A DNA stretch of 64,000 nt from Sphingopyxis sp. 113P3 (GCF_001278035.1 NZ_CP009452.1:901501-965500); one strand, 5' to 3'. Shown: positions 44,002 through 53,224, numbered from the stretch's first letter. Numbers and translations are program-made. The notes: a model not told the origin generated them from the sequence alone.

Positions 44002-44735
44002 GCCGCCTCAAGTTCCGACAGAAGCCGCTCCAAGGTATCGCGGGTTGGCGTGCCCCGAGGAGCGGCGCCGGTCTTTTCCTTGATCTTCGCCTTGATGTCA
44101 TCGTCCGACATTTCCGCGTAGGACTTGTCCGCGGCCTTTTGTGCGGCAGCGATCTCGTCGGGCGTCGGCTCCTTCACGGGCGGGGTAGAGGCCCCTGCCG
44201 CCTTGAGGGCTGCGATCTCAGCCTTGAGCGCTTCGATCTCATCCATCGCCGCCGAAGTGCTGTTACGAGTTGCGAGGAACTTCCTCGCCGCCTCACGAAG
44301 CTTGTTTGCGTGCATGCCCAGCGCTTTGACAGCCTCGGGGCTCTGCATCTTGTCGAGCGCCTCAATCGAATAGACCTTGACCGCGCGGCAGAGCGACAGC
44401 TGCTCGGGCGTCACGCCATATTGGCGGAGCATCTCAAGCGGCGTGCCCATCGCCTCCTGCGGGTTACCTTCCTTGAACGCCTGGTACTGGTCGGCCCAGC
44501 GTTCGGCATAGGTGATGACGCGGTTGCCGTTCGTGGGATCGCGCTGCCACATTGCATGCGCGGGAAAGACCGGCGAATAATTCTTCGACCCGGCGAAGCG
44601 GACCTCCACCATCTCCTTGACCTCCATGACCGGGTAACCGGCCTTTTCGGACTTGGGGACGTTCTCGATCTCCATGATCTTGAACACCGGGGTGACCGTG
44701 ATTTCGCGGTCGTCGATAATAGCCATGCGCGTCAT
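43998..44735 (-). CDS. Phage head-region protein of unknown function
   Basis: 245 residues. N-terminal half folded-looking (VTPVFKIMEIENVP, VMEVKEMVEVRFAG, MWQRDPTNGNRVITYAERWADQY), then a helical segment and a Pro-rich, charged C-terminus ending in a SAP-like or Rho-N-like segment (YAEMSDDDIKAKIKEKTG then TPTRDTLERLLSEL). Excellent GGAGGAAAATC ribosome site before ATG 44735. Its place between capsid and adaptor genes suggests a head-assembly protein. Confidence 0.6.
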   Translation of the reverse strand: MTRMAIIDDREITVTPVFKIMEIENVPKSEKAGYPVMEVKEMVEVRFAGSKNYSPVFPAHAMWQRDPTNGNRVITYAERWADQYQAFKEGNPQEAMGTPLEMLRQYGVTPEQLSLCRAVKVYSIEALDKMQSPEAVKALGMHANKLREAARKFLATRNSTSAAMDEIEALKAEIAALKAAGASTPPVKEPTPDEIAAAQKAADKSYAEMSDDDIKAKIKEKTGAAPRGTPTRDTLERLLSELEAA

Positions 44736-44793
44736 TGATTTTCCTCCAGAAGTGCAAGAAAAAAGGGGCGAGTTTCCCCGCCCCTTTCAGTCA

Positions 44794-45156
44794 TCAGGGC
44801 GCGGTTCCCTTGGCGGCCCAGAAGCGGTCACCCGCCGCGATCGTGCCGCTGTAGAAGCCGGAATGCGGGGCATAGAAGCCACCCGCCCCGGCAGCGGCGG
44901 TGATGTCGTCGGGACCGGTCACGGTAAGCGAAATCTGCGTGCCAGGCGAAGCCGCGACCGTGATAGTGTCCGAGGCTTCGACCCAGACATATTCGCGGCC
45001 ATTGTCGCCGAAGGATACATCGCCGAGCTGCGGACTGCCGACCTGACCAGCGCCAGCAGCGCCGCGGCCAGCACCCTCGTACCAAACCTTGTTGGCCTTC
45101 ACGACCTGATGGAGGTTGGGACCGAGGCTCGGATTCGTGCGAAAAGGGGAAGTCAT
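44794..45156 (-). CDS. Putative capsid decoration protein
   Basis: 120 residues, Gly/Ala-rich, beta-type (REYVWVEASDTITVAASPG, QISLTVTGPDDITAA). Directly follows the major capsid gene with its own ribosome site, the usual place for head decoration or cementing proteins. No sequence family recognised. Confidence 0.55.
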   Translation of the reverse strand: MTSPFRTNPSLGPNLHQVVKANKVWYEGAGRGAAGAGQVGSPQLGDVSFGDNGREYVWVEASDTITVAASPGTQISLTVTGPDDITAAAGAGGFYAPHSGFYSGTIAAGDRFWAAKGTAP

Positions 45157-45168
45157 TTCCTTGCCTCC

Positions 45169-46185
45169 TTATTCTTCATTGGTGAGGATGCGGTAGGAGA
45201 ACAGCGGGTTCTCAAGAACCAGCTGGCCCGACCAAACGATGCCCTGCGCGATGGCGTCCTGATTGATAGGACGCATCCCGTTGCCCGGGTGGAAGGGCAC
45301 GAAGGCCTGACCCGGAAACTCGTAAAGGGCGAGACCCTGCGTATCGATGCCGATGATCGTATCCGCGGGCATGACGTTGCCGATACCGCCCGCTGCCACG
45401 ATGTCCACCGGACCAGCCGGGGTCATGTAGGTGAGGCCAGCAAAGCCGAGACGCGCGAGACGCTCCGAGGCGAGGCGCTGGTGCGCCACGAACGAAGCCG
45501 AAATCGGCGCATAAGCGTTGGCGTCGGCGATCAGCAGGTCGGCATAGCGACCGTTACGCGAACGGGCGAGGGCGATATGCTCGATAATCGGGCGCGCGGT
45601 CGTGCTGTCCCACGTCGTGTAGGGCGACACATCGCCGTTGGTGATGTCGAACGTGCTGGTTCGCCAGTTGGCGACATCGACACGGCTTACACCACCATAG
45701 ATGCCGGTGTTCGGAGTGACCGGAATGGCACCGCCGAGACCGATCATCTGGCGGCCACCGGAACCGGTGCCGTCGCCGACGAGCGAGGTTTCGAACTCCT
45801 CTTTGACCGACTTTTCAGCAGCTTCCATGTAGAACGCCATGAGATCGACCACTTCTTCCTCGCCCGAGGTGTAAAGCAGTTCGGTCCCATTCAGCGAGAA
45901 CATGCCGACTACGCGCGACCAGTTGAAAACCGCCGAATTGAGAAGCTCTTTCGGGGTGATCTCGATCTTGTCGTAGCCGGTGAACCACTGCGCCTGCAGC
46001 TTGTCGAACTCGACAGGCACACGAAGCTCGGGGCCTCCCGCGCGCTTGACCTTGATGCGGCCCTGATCGCGCAGAATGCGGGTGAGGGGGGTTGCGTTGT
46101 AAACGATGTCCTGGATCGCCTTGGATCGGCGAGCCGTGGCAGCGGTGAGTAGCTGCCCATAATTGCGATCTGGATTGATCGGCAT
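45169..46185 (-). CDS. Major capsid protein
   Basis: 338 residues. RNYGQLLTAATARRSKAIQDIVYNATPLTRIL at the N-terminus (residue run shown only in part) and the sections VPVEFDKLQAQWFTGYDKI, FNWSRVVGMFSLNGTELL, GGVSRVDVANWR and LLIADANAYAPISASF are of the HK97-fold capsid type seen in Alphaproteobacteria prophages (annotated as phage major capsid protein). Gene order scaffold-MCP-decoration supports it. No cleavage site was evident. Confidence 0.85.
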   Translation of the reverse strand: MPINPDRNYGQLLTAATARRSKAIQDIVYNATPLTRILRDQGRIKVKRAGGPELRVPVEFDKLQAQWFTGYDKIEITPKELLNSAVFNWSRVVGMFSLNGTELLYTSGEEEVVDLMAFYMEAAEKSVKEEFETSLVGDGTGSGGRQMIGLGGAIPVTPNTGIYGGVSRVDVANWRTSTFDITNGDVSPYTTWDSTTARPIIEHIALARSRNGRYADLLIADANAYAPISASFVAHQRLASERLARLGFAGLTYMTPAGPVDIVAAGGIGNVMPADTIIGIDTQGLALYEFPGQAFVPFHPGNGMRPINQDAIAQGIVWSGQLVLENPLFSYRILTNEE

Positions 46186-46195
46186 GACTAAGCTC

Positions 46196-47356
46196 CTAGG
46201 CTCTCATGCGCCTGAGCTCTTTTCGGATGGAGTCCTCGATACTTTCACCACTTGCGGCTACCGAATCGACATCCTCCGACACTGAGCCGGGCGATGATTT
46301 GATGGATTTGGCGGAGCCGCCGAAGTCATTGTCAGCGCGGCGATCAGTAGCAGGCTCGTCGGTGGTCGCTGGTCCGGCATTGGAGGCGGGATTGATCCGC
46401 TCAGCCATGTCGTAAGCCGCAGCGAGCCGTTCGGACGGGCTCAGGCTGTGCGGGATCTTACCAGAAGCGAGAAAAAACGCAATATCTGGTTCGAGTTCCT
46501 TATATCTGGGATGTTTCGCGGCGAAGGGCTCGATAATCTCGCGCATAGCCGCCTCGGCCTTCATCTTCGCGACTTCCTGTTTCAGGGCTTCGACCTCGCT
46601 GTTGCCCTGCATCTGCTGCTGCTGGACAGCGCCTTGCTGGACGATCCTTTGATAGCCGTCCTGCCCCTGCTTCGCGATGAAGCTGGCGACATCGATCATG
46701 CTCAGCGGCTGCCCATCGGCCTTGCGCGGGCCTACCTCCGCGAGAATGGCATTCAGTGCAGCAATCGGGTTCTGCTGCATCATGTTCTCGATCTGGTTGA
46801 GCTTGATGAGGCTTTCTTTCAGGTCGCGCCCATTGCTCCTGGCCAGCTCGTCGAACTCGCGCAGGTCGTCATATCGCTTGTAGGATTCGGTCGCCTGCTC
46901 AGCCTCGGCGAGAACGCGGTTGATTTCCGCTTTTACCTCGTTGGGAGTGTTTCGCCAAAGCTCCTTGGCGCGTGGCAGAAAGCTGGCCGGGGCATCGGGG
47001 TGGCGGGACTTGCCTTCCTTTGTTTCGGCCTCGCCCTTTTCGCCATCGCCCTTTTCGCCATTGGCCGGCTTCTCATCGGCTTTATCGGCCTCGCCCTTGT
47101 CATCCTCTTTCTCTTTCGCCTCGGTCTTCTTGTCGGCGGGCTCGGGCTTTTCCTCTTTCGCCGCAGCGTCGTCCTTTTCAGGCTCCTTGGCTGCGTCCGT
47201 CTTGTCCGCATCCTTGGGCTCGTCCATTTCCTTCAAGGCCGCATCGATGTCGTCGCGCGTGCTCGGGATCGTCGTCGGCTCGGCAATCTTGGGCGTACCA
47301 GCCCCGCCAGCGCTCGGGGTGGGCTCAGTGTCGATCGTGGTCGAAAGCTCGGTCAT
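46196..47356 (-). CDS. Capsid scaffolding protein
   Basis: 386 residues, highly charged. Residues about 35-120 are almost pure Lys, Glu, Asp and Ala (EPEKDDAAAKEEKPEPADKK and similar), followed by a helical coiled-coil region and, near the C-terminus, ADRRADNDFGGSAKSIKSSPG. Such an acidic, helical protein directly before the major capsid gene is a scaffold. The Lys/Glu tract codes also for long shadow frames on the other strand, a by-product of composition. Confidence 0.75.
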   Translation of the reverse strand: MTELSTTIDTEPTPSAGGAGTPKIAEPTTIPSTRDDIDAALKEMDEPKDADKTDAAKEPEKDDAAAKEEKPEPADKKTEAKEKEDDKGEADKADEKPANGEKGDGEKGEAETKEGKSRHPDAPASFLPRAKELWRNTPNEVKAEINRVLAEAEQATESYKRYDDLREFDELARSNGRDLKESLIKLNQIENMMQQNPIAALNAILAEVGPRKADGQPLSMIDVASFIAKQGQDGYQRIVQQGAVQQQQMQGNSEVEALKQEVAKMKAEAAMREIIEPFAAKHPRYKELEPDIAFFLASGKIPHSLSPSERLAAAYDMAERINPASNAGPATTDEPATDRRADNDFGGSAKSIKSSPGSVSEDVDSVAASGESIEDSIRKELRRMRA

Positions 47357-47357
47357 G

Positions 47358-47762
47358 TCAGTCCTCCAAAATCACAGGTTGGGGGACGTTCCCGTTCCGC
47401 ACGTCCGCCATTGCTGCGCGAATGTCATCCCGGCGCTGCTTCGGGTCGAAATCGTAGGTTTTGCTCGGCAATTCCTCATTGTGTCCGAGCTCGAAATATC
47501 GTTCGCCCTTCGCGTTCCCTTCGGGGGTCAGGCTGTGGCGATAGGAGGCGAGGCTGTCGTGCAGCTTCCCGTCCGCGCCCATGCGGGGATCTATGCAGTC
47601 CGACACCACCAACGGGGCCGATACCATCCGGGAAGCACCCGCCCCGCACGCGCAGGATTGAACATCGTCAAACTGCGCGAGCGGGACGAAGCGCTCGAAG
47701 CGGTGGCCCTCGCCGCACCGGAAATCATACAAGGGGATAAGCACCTCCCGCCGCGTCGACAT
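47358..47762 (-). CDS. FmdB-like zinc-ribbon phage protein
   Basis: 134 residues. IPLYDFRCGEGHRFERFVPLAQF then CACGAGASRMVS forms the Cys-Gly-x-Gly-His / Cys-x-Cys ribbon of FmdB-type regulators. Found between scaffold and an RMF-like gene; a role in head assembly or host takeover is unknown. Start ATG 47762; an internal GTG in front of IPLYDF is possible. Confidence 0.6.
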   Translation of the reverse strand: MSTRREVLIPLYDFRCGEGHRFERFVPLAQFDDVQSCACGAGASRMVSAPLVVSDCIDPRMGADGKLHDSLASYRHSLTPEGNAKGERYFELGHNEELPSKTYDFDPKQRRDDIRAAMADVRNGNVPQPVILED

Positions 47763-47825
47763 GCTTCCAAAGCTGCCGATTGCGAATCTTGCTTATGATT
47801 TGAGGTCGAAGCTGCACGGCCATGA

Positions 47826-48077
47826 CTAGAATGCGACTCCCTTCTGGAAGTCCCAGCCAGCACTCCAGGCGTCCCGGAGAGCGCCCTTTCCGTGCGGGGC
47901 GCTCCGGCGCTCGATCCCCGAAAGCTGCGCGCGGCGGCCCTGCTCGTAAGCTGCGCGCTCTGCATCGGTGAGCGGCTTTGTTTCCGGCTCACGGGGCTTT
48001 GCAGAGGGCTTCGCAGCCGGTTTCGACTGGACCTTCTTTGTGGGCTTTGCGGGCTTTGCCGCCTTCTTCGCCGTCAT
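47826..48077 (-). CDS. RMF/CrpP-like protein with basic tail
   Basis: 83 residues. N-terminal half is a Lys/Pro/Ala-rich basic tail (KPAKPTKKVQSKPAAKPSAK), C-terminal half shows the ribosome modulation factor pattern: EQGRRAQLSGIERRSAPHG then LRDAWSAGWDFQ. Second member of this type in the prophage, after 27517. It lies among head genes and so is expected to be expressed late. Possible ribosome binding is inference. Confidence 0.6.
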   Translation of the reverse strand: MTAKKAAKPAKPTKKVQSKPAAKPSAKPREPETKPLTDAERAAYEQGRRAQLSGIERRSAPHGKGALRDAWSAGWDFQKGVAF

Positions 48078-48283
48078 GCCGCCGGGATCGCCGCGCCGAT
48101 AGCGTCAGCGAATTCCTGCAGGTTGCCGCCAGCGAACTCGAAATTCGCCTCATCGACAGCCGCGACGGTAACCGCCGTTGCCGGCACAGTCACGCCAGCC
48201 ACCGCGGCATTAATCTGGCTGACCAGTTCCGCGGCCAGTTCGGGCACCATGCCCAGCTCAATCAATCGTCGTGCATCTGCCAT
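48074..48283 (-). CDS. Small phage protein of unknown function
   Basis: 69 residues from the ATG at 48283 (MADARRLIELGMVPELAAEL), a Val/Ala-rich acidic middle and NLQEFADAIGAAIPAA at the end. Overlaps the RMF-like gene by 4 bases. Resembles short head-fibre or capsid accessory proteins, without firm support. Confidence 0.55.
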   Translation of the reverse strand: MADARRLIELGMVPELAAELVSQINAAVAGVTVPATAVTVAAVDEANFEFAGGNLQEFADAIGAAIPAA

Positions 48284-48293
48284 TTTCAGTCTC

Positions 48294-48494
48294 CTATGCG
48301 GTAGTGATTTCGGTGATCTCGCCATCGGTGACCGTGAAGGTCACATCCTTGGCGACGCCATCGACGAGCATGTTGATCGTCTGCTCGTTGCTGACGGCTA
48401 CCGCTGAGCCGCCGACAAGGGTGACCGGCGTGCCCATCCCTGTCGGGGTGACAGGCGTGCCGTTGTTCGTGATCGTGACGGGAATCCCGCTCAT
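48294..48494 (-). CDS. Small beta-rich phage protein of unknown function
   Basis: 66 residues, all beta-like: SGIPVTITNNGTPVTPTG and KDVTFTVTDGEITEITTA. Overlaps the portal gene's stop by 4 bases. May be a virion surface or fibre fragment; nothing firm. Confidence 0.55.
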   Translation of the reverse strand: MSGIPVTITNNGTPVTPTGMGTPVTLVGGSAVAVSNEQTINMLVDGVAKDVTFTVTDGEITEITTA

Positions 48495-50824
48495 TGCTGC
48501 GCTCCCTGCTGCTCGGTGAATTGCTGTTGACGATCCGCCCGGCTCTCTCCGCGCTCGCGGAAATCGCGCTCGGTGGCGGCTTGTTCGGCGGCCATGACAT
48601 TATCGACCTGACGCTGCTGCGACTGCTCGGCCGCCTGATATTCCGACAGGTCCTGTTTCCGCTCGTCGAGCCCGATGGACGCGAGTATCTTTGCGGTTTC
48701 GGCGGTGAGCTTGTTGATCTCGGCCTGCTGCTTGTCGCCCTTCTGGGCCATCTCAGCGAGTTGCAGGCGCAGTTTTTCAGCCTCCATCTGCGCCTTCACC
48801 GCATCGGCCTGCGCCTTCGACTGCAGTTCGGTGACCTTGTTCTGCAGCTCGGCCTGCTTAAGCTGCGCGTCCGCCTGCACCTTCGCCATCGCGGCCTGCG
48901 CCTTCGCCATTTCCGCTTCCGCGAGCTTGTTCTGCGCGGCAATCAGTTCCTCGCTCTCGCCCTGTTGTCCGGCAGCATTGGCAGCCATCTGTGGGGCCTG
49001 ATCGATGAACTCCTCGATAGCCCCATCAAACTCACGGCCAGCCCGGTAAGGCGCGAGAACGAATTTCATCATCGCCCCGGCGAGCTTCGCGCCCGCCTCG
49101 CCCATGCTCGCGAGCCCCATGAGCGACTGCGATGCGGTGGCAAACTCGGCCATGAACTCGTTGCGGGATTGCTTTTCCTGCAGTTCGTCGGTGAGGATCG
49201 TGCTGCTGCTCTCGATCTCGAATATGAAGTTGCGCGCACGATCGTCGCGCAAAAGGTCAACAACGTCCTCAATCGCGACCTGCTGCTCCGCCTGCTGGAG
49301 CATCGGCCCATATTTGGCGAGGATTTGCTGCTGGGCCTGCTGGACGGCCTGCTGCGCCTGCGCGGGATCCTGCATCTGCCCCGCCGTCTGCTGGGCTTTC
49401 TTGCCCAACTCCTTGATCTCCGCCTCGGCGGCTTCCTCGATTTTCTTGATGCGCTGCTTGATCTCGGCCCGCGTCGGTATCTCCATCTGCGACATGGCGA
49501 GCATCTGCTTCTGCGGGAATTTCTCGGCGATAATCTCCGCCGCGATCTTCACCGCGTCAGCCGCAACCCGCTGGAGCTCAGAGCTCCTTTCGCGAACGCG
49601 CACCGATCCGTATTGAGATTTAAGCTGCTGGGCGCCGAGCGTCTCGTCGGGGTCGGTCGCGCCGCGCATGATGTCGGCAATGCCGGAAAGCTCGTAGAAA
49701 TTCTGGATCAGTGTCGCCCGCGCTTCGATGAGCCCCTGAATAGCCTGCGCGAGCTCGTTGAGCGGGAGCCATGCCACAAAGCCCTCCGCGCCCTGCTGCA
49801 TCGCTGCCTGTGGGACAGGCACCAAAAGGCTGTCATCCACATCGGAGCGGATAAGCTGCTCGACCGCATCGCCAACATCCCCGCCAGCCGGGATGAGCCC
49901 CTTCATCCGCACCTTGTCGAGCAGCGAATAGATGCGGCGGGTTAGCTCGCTGATCTTGCTGAAATGGACCGCGTAGCGCCTCCAGTCCGGTACAGGGATC
50001 AGGCTGCGGCGTTCTGTCGTCGCATAAGCGGGTTTCGGGCAGGGGAAGAACCCCGCCAGGTCAAGATGGGGCTTGCCGCTGTCGAGAAGAACGTCGACAC
50101 CCTCGGTTACCCAGAAGACCTTGCCCTCGGCCTTGTGCCAGACCTCCCACACCTTGGCCTTGGGCGCGTTGGCGCGCTCGTCGCGGAGATTATCTTCGCG
50201 ATCCCGGCGCTTGGTGAAATTTGCATCCTGATACGCATCGCCGCTCGTCTTGCGGAAGCGCTGGCGCATCTCGCGCTTCGTCATCCACGACGCCGCGGCA
50301 ACCCACCCGACTTCGGACCACTTGCGCGCGGGCTCATGCAGGAAGTCGAGCCGGTCTTTGTGCTCGACGCAAATCTGGTGATCGCCGTCCGTGACTTCGT
50401 GCCGCATCCACAGCGCACCGCGTCCAGCGAACAGAAGATCATCGCGCGCCTGAATCATCACGTCGTTGATGTCGGTGCGCTTGAACACCGATACTGCGCA
50501 GCGTTCGAGCAATTCCGCCGTCGTGCTGTTGACCGGCTTCCCGTCCTTGAACAGCGGCGCAACCACAGGCTGGGGAGGGCGCGCATAAACGGCGGGCTTC
50601 AATACCTCAAACGACGCCCAGAAAAGATCGAGCTCGCTATCGCGCCAGTCGTAGCCGTCGATGAAGGCGCGCAGTGTGTCGCCCTCAAGGCTGTAGATCT
50701 CGTCGATGACCTGGCATGTCGTCTGCCACTCGCGGAAAGTGTCCTCCGCCTTGCTGATCGCGGACAGTATCGCTTTCGACGATTTCGGCTCGTCGGCGGG
50801 AAGCAGGTCGTCGTCTTCGGTCAT
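48491..50824 (-). CDS. Portal protein
   Basis: 777 residues. N-terminal region KAEDTFREWQTTCQVIDEIY, WRDSELDLFWASFEVLKPAVYARPPQPVV and later VRMKGLIPAGGDVGDAVEQ and ELSGIADIMRGATDPDETLGAQQLKSQYG is the pattern of the P22-type/podovirus portals. The C-terminal 220 residues are a Gln/Ala-rich coiled coil (KAQAAMAKVQADAQLKQAEL), as in long-barrel portals. Follows the large terminase gene by a 4-base overlap. Confidence 0.82.
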   Translation of the reverse strand: MTEDDDLLPADEPKSSKAILSAISKAEDTFREWQTTCQVIDEIYSLEGDTLRAFIDGYDWRDSELDLFWASFEVLKPAVYARPPQPVVAPLFKDGKPVNSTTAELLERCAVSVFKRTDINDVMIQARDDLLFAGRGALWMRHEVTDGDHQICVEHKDRLDFLHEPARKWSEVGWVAAASWMTKREMRQRFRKTSGDAYQDANFTKRRDREDNLRDERANAPKAKVWEVWHKAEGKVFWVTEGVDVLLDSGKPHLDLAGFFPCPKPAYATTERRSLIPVPDWRRYAVHFSKISELTRRIYSLLDKVRMKGLIPAGGDVGDAVEQLIRSDVDDSLLVPVPQAAMQQGAEGFVAWLPLNELAQAIQGLIEARATLIQNFYELSGIADIMRGATDPDETLGAQQLKSQYGSVRVRERSSELQRVAADAVKIAAEIIAEKFPQKQMLAMSQMEIPTRAEIKQRIKKIEEAAEAEIKELGKKAQQTAGQMQDPAQAQQAVQQAQQQILAKYGPMLQQAEQQVAIEDVVDLLRDDRARNFIFEIESSSTILTDELQEKQSRNEFMAEFATASQSLMGLASMGEAGAKLAGAMMKFVLAPYRAGREFDGAIEEFIDQAPQMAANAAGQQGESEELIAAQNKLAEAEMAKAQAAMAKVQADAQLKQAELQNKVTELQSKAQADAVKAQMEAEKLRLQLAEMAQKGDKQQAEINKLTAETAKILASIGLDERKQDLSEYQAAEQSQQRQVDNVMAAEQAATERDFRERGESRADRQQQFTEQQGAQQ

Positions 50825-52290
50825 CGCCTCGTCCTCAAGGGGGGCGCAATCACGCCGTCAGATACGACCAGCGGAGCCCTGACAGTCTTCGGGCGGGCCT
50901 CTTTCGGGCGCTCACCCATCATCATGCGGTCGAGCAGCTGGCCGACGAGCCCGAGCGCATCGACCTGATCGTCGTGCACGCCCACAGGGAAGCTCATCAG
51001 TTCGGATTTGAAGTCGGAGAACCATTCGGCATTGCGGGGATAACGAAGCCCCTGCATCGCCATGCGGCCACGGATAGACTGAGCCCGCACTGCCTTGTCG
51101 CCGCGTGTCGGGAATTGCTCGCGGGCCGTATAACTGCCTGTTTCCAGCATCTGCTTGATGAGGAACGGGCCGACGCCGCTCTTGATCTGGCCCGTTTCCT
51201 CGGCCCAGCCGATAGGGTGCCACTTGCGGACCAGCGCGCAGAAGCTATCCACCCAGACATTCGAAGCCGCCTGCGCGCGCCACAGGTCGAGCAGGTAAAT
51301 CTTGCCCTCGCTGTCGACCCCGACGACGACATGAACGGTGTAGTCTCCGCCGTCGGCCGTTACCGCATAGTCTGAGCCGCCATAGATCGCGAGTTGATCG
51401 CGGGGCGGGATATGATCGACGGGGATAAGCCAGTCGGCCTTGAAATAGTCGCCGGTCTCGGGCGTGGGCCGCTGCTGGTAGAGGGCCGACCAGTCACGCG
51501 AGGGGAGCGCGCGCTTGATCCGTTCCAGCGCCTCGAAGGGGTATTGCTCGGGCCACAGCGCTTCGCCGTTGTCATTGATTGCCGGCAGGTTGAGCACCGT
51601 CCAGCCTTCGTGCGCGTGCTCCTCCTGCAGCCAGCCCGAAAGGTCATCCTCGTGCCATCGGGTTTGAATGATGACGATCCGCCCGCCCGGCATGAGGCGC
51701 GTGTATGCGGTCGATGTATACCAATCTTTCGTTTTCTTGCGGATGACCTCGGATTCAGCATCCTCGCGGTTCTTTACCGGGTCGTCGATCAGCAGCAGGT
51801 GCGCGCCGCGGCCAGTGAGAGGGCCACCGACGCCCACCGCGTAAAATGCCCCCCGCTGCGTCGTGACGTGCTCAAAGCCGCCGAGGGTAGCCGAACCCTC
51901 GATATGGAAGCGCTTGGCGCTCTTGCTGTCGTCGGCGAGCCCTACGCCGGGGAAAACAGCCTTGAAACTCGGATCCTCGATCTGGTTCTTGACCTTGCGC
52001 CCGAAATCGTCGGCGAGCTCCTGCGCATAGGTCGCCGTGACGACGTAGTGATCGGGGTTGCGCCCTATATACCACGCCGGGAAAAACTCGCTCGCCAGCA
52101 TAGATTTGCCGTGGCGGGGCGGCATGGTGATCATGAGGCGGGTTATCTCGCCGCGCTCGACGGCCTCGAGGTGGCGCGCAATAAGCCGATGATGGGGCGC
52201 GTCCTGGTAGCTGGGCCATTGATAGGCCGCGTAAGCAATGAGGCGCGAGAAAGCGAAATCCTCGGCGGTGAGGGCATGGGCCGCGCTCAT
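50821..52290 (-). CDS. Terminase large subunit
   Basis: 489 residues. ATPase domain: Walker A PPRHGKS (residues 57-63), adenine-binding QWPSYQDAPHHRL, Walker B LLLIDDP, and the coupling motif IVIIQTRWHEDDL; nuclease domain with acidic residues in GGSDYAV and HDDQVDAL near the C-terminus. Translocates and cuts DNA into the procapsid. Overlaps the small subunit gene by 4 bases. Confidence 0.93.
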   Translation of the reverse strand: MSAAHALTAEDFAFSRLIAYAAYQWPSYQDAPHHRLIARHLEAVERGEITRLMITMPPRHGKSMLASEFFPAWYIGRNPDHYVVTATYAQELADDFGRKVKNQIEDPSFKAVFPGVGLADDSKSAKRFHIEGSATLGGFEHVTTQRGAFYAVGVGGPLTGRGAHLLLIDDPVKNREDAESEVIRKKTKDWYTSTAYTRLMPGGRIVIIQTRWHEDDLSGWLQEEHAHEGWTVLNLPAINDNGEALWPEQYPFEALERIKRALPSRDWSALYQQRPTPETGDYFKADWLIPVDHIPPRDQLAIYGGSDYAVTADGGDYTVHVVVGVDSEGKIYLLDLWRAQAASNVWVDSFCALVRKWHPIGWAEETGQIKSGVGPFLIKQMLETGSYTAREQFPTRGDKAVRAQSIRGRMAMQGLRYPRNAEWFSDFKSELMSFPVGVHDDQVDALGLVGQLLDRMMMGERPKEARPKTVRAPLVVSDGVIAPPLRTRR

Positions 52291-52673
52291 TGGTCGGCCC
52301 TCGTCGCGGCGGCAACGGCGGCGTCGCGTTGCTCCTTCGTGCTGGTCTCGATCCCGCCGCTATGCTCAACCTCGCGCTTGTCCCGCCAATCCTCGGGCCC
52401 CGCGTTCTTGAGCGCAAAGATGGTCGAGGTAACGACGGGCCCGGCGTCGGCGGTGAGCAGGCGGCGCTCGAGGAAAAGCTGCCGTTTTGCCTGTGCGAGC
52501 TTTACAGTGTCCGCAAATTCTGGGTGGCGCTCCATCCACTCATAGACGCGCTGGCGGTGGATATTGAGCTCGGCAGCGCTCGCGGCAAGCGAAAGTCCAC
52601 CCTCCATCAGTCCAAGGATCTTGTCGCCAAGGTCTGGCGTAAAGTCAGTCGGTCGGCCTGCCATAGCGGCCAA
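52287..52673 (-). CDS. Terminase small subunit
   Basis: 128 residues. N-terminal helix-turn-helix (LSLAASAAELNIHRQRVYEWM) that would recognise the packaging start, then a helical oligomerisation part (AKRQLFLERRLLTADAG, VTSTIFALKNAGPEDWRDKR). The latter motif is typical of the Terminase_1/small-subunit families that precede podovirus large subunits. Confidence 0.85.
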   Translation of the reverse strand: MAAMAGRPTDFTPDLGDKILGLMEGGLSLAASAAELNIHRQRVYEWMERHPEFADTVKLAQAKRQLFLERRLLTADAGPVVTSTIFALKNAGPEDWRDKREVEHSGGIETSTKEQRDAAVAAATRADQ

Positions 52674-52715
52674 CCATTTACATCACGATTTTTTGCCCCG
52701 TAACGGGGGATTAAA

Positions 52716-53042
52716 TCAGCTCTGCGCTCTCATATCTGGCAGGCGGAAGAAGCCACGTCGGTAATCAGGGTTATCCCGCTCTACATATTTCTTGCGCGGT
52801 GTGAGGCCTACCCAACGGCGGATGCGTTCAATCATTCCCGCCGGGACCTCATCGCGGATTATGGGGGGACAGTAGCGATTGCCGACAACCTGAAACAGCT
52901 CCGGATATTCACTCGCGCTAACGTGCTGGCCAGCGAGAGGAAGATAGTTATCGCCGAAATCCCCTGCGATGGGAATGACCATACCAACCCGGCCAACGCC
53001 TTCGCGAGCGCAGATTCCATAATTAATTTGAGCGCCACTCAT
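52716..53042 (-). CDS. Short tail-collar-like protein next to terminase
   Basis: 108 residues. PLAGQHVSASEYPELFQVVG and the final FRLPDMRA align with the collar motif of the tail protein at 33607 (CAGQSLSRAAYPDLFAVLG and FNLPDLRGR); between them lies a basic helical insert (IERIRRWVGLTPRKKY). No tail partner is adjacent. A stand-alone collar domain in front of terminase is unusual. Coupled to the upstream HTH gene by ATGA. Confidence 0.6.
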   Translation of the reverse strand: MSGAQINYGICAREGVGRVGMVIPIAGDFGDNYLPLAGQHVSASEYPELFQVVGNRYCPPIIRDEVPAGMIERIRRWVGLTPRKKYVERDNPDYRRGFFRLPDMRAQS

Positions 53043-53224
53043 ATCGCACCAAGCTTTCTCAGGTCCGAGACGATCCTACGCGCCTCTCGATAGTCATACA
53101 AGCCGCAGCGGCGGGCGAGGCGGGCGAGTGATATGGGTTCGCCCGCCTGAGCGGCGCCGATATACTCCTCAAGCACCTGTCGGCGCCTGTGGGTCATCTG
53201 TCCTCGGGGGCGGCCTCTTGCCAT
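53039..53224 (-). CDS. Small HTH phage protein
   Basis: 61 residues, basic: GRPRGQMTHRRRQVLEEYIG then ISLARLARRCGLYDYREARR and IVSDLRKLGAI, a compact winged-helix. Its ATG overlaps the upstream stop (TGATG). Probably a late regulator or terminase accessory; target unknown. Confidence 0.65.
   Translation of the reverse strand: MARGRPRGQMTHRRRQVLEEYIGAAQAGEPISLARLARRCGLYDYREARRIVSDLRKLGAI

Noticed and set aside
46933..47798. Long plus-strand frames opposite the scaffold gene
   Set aside because: Produced by the Lys/Glu-rich codon pattern of the scaffold; the translations are low-complexity Ser/Phe or Arg/Pro text.
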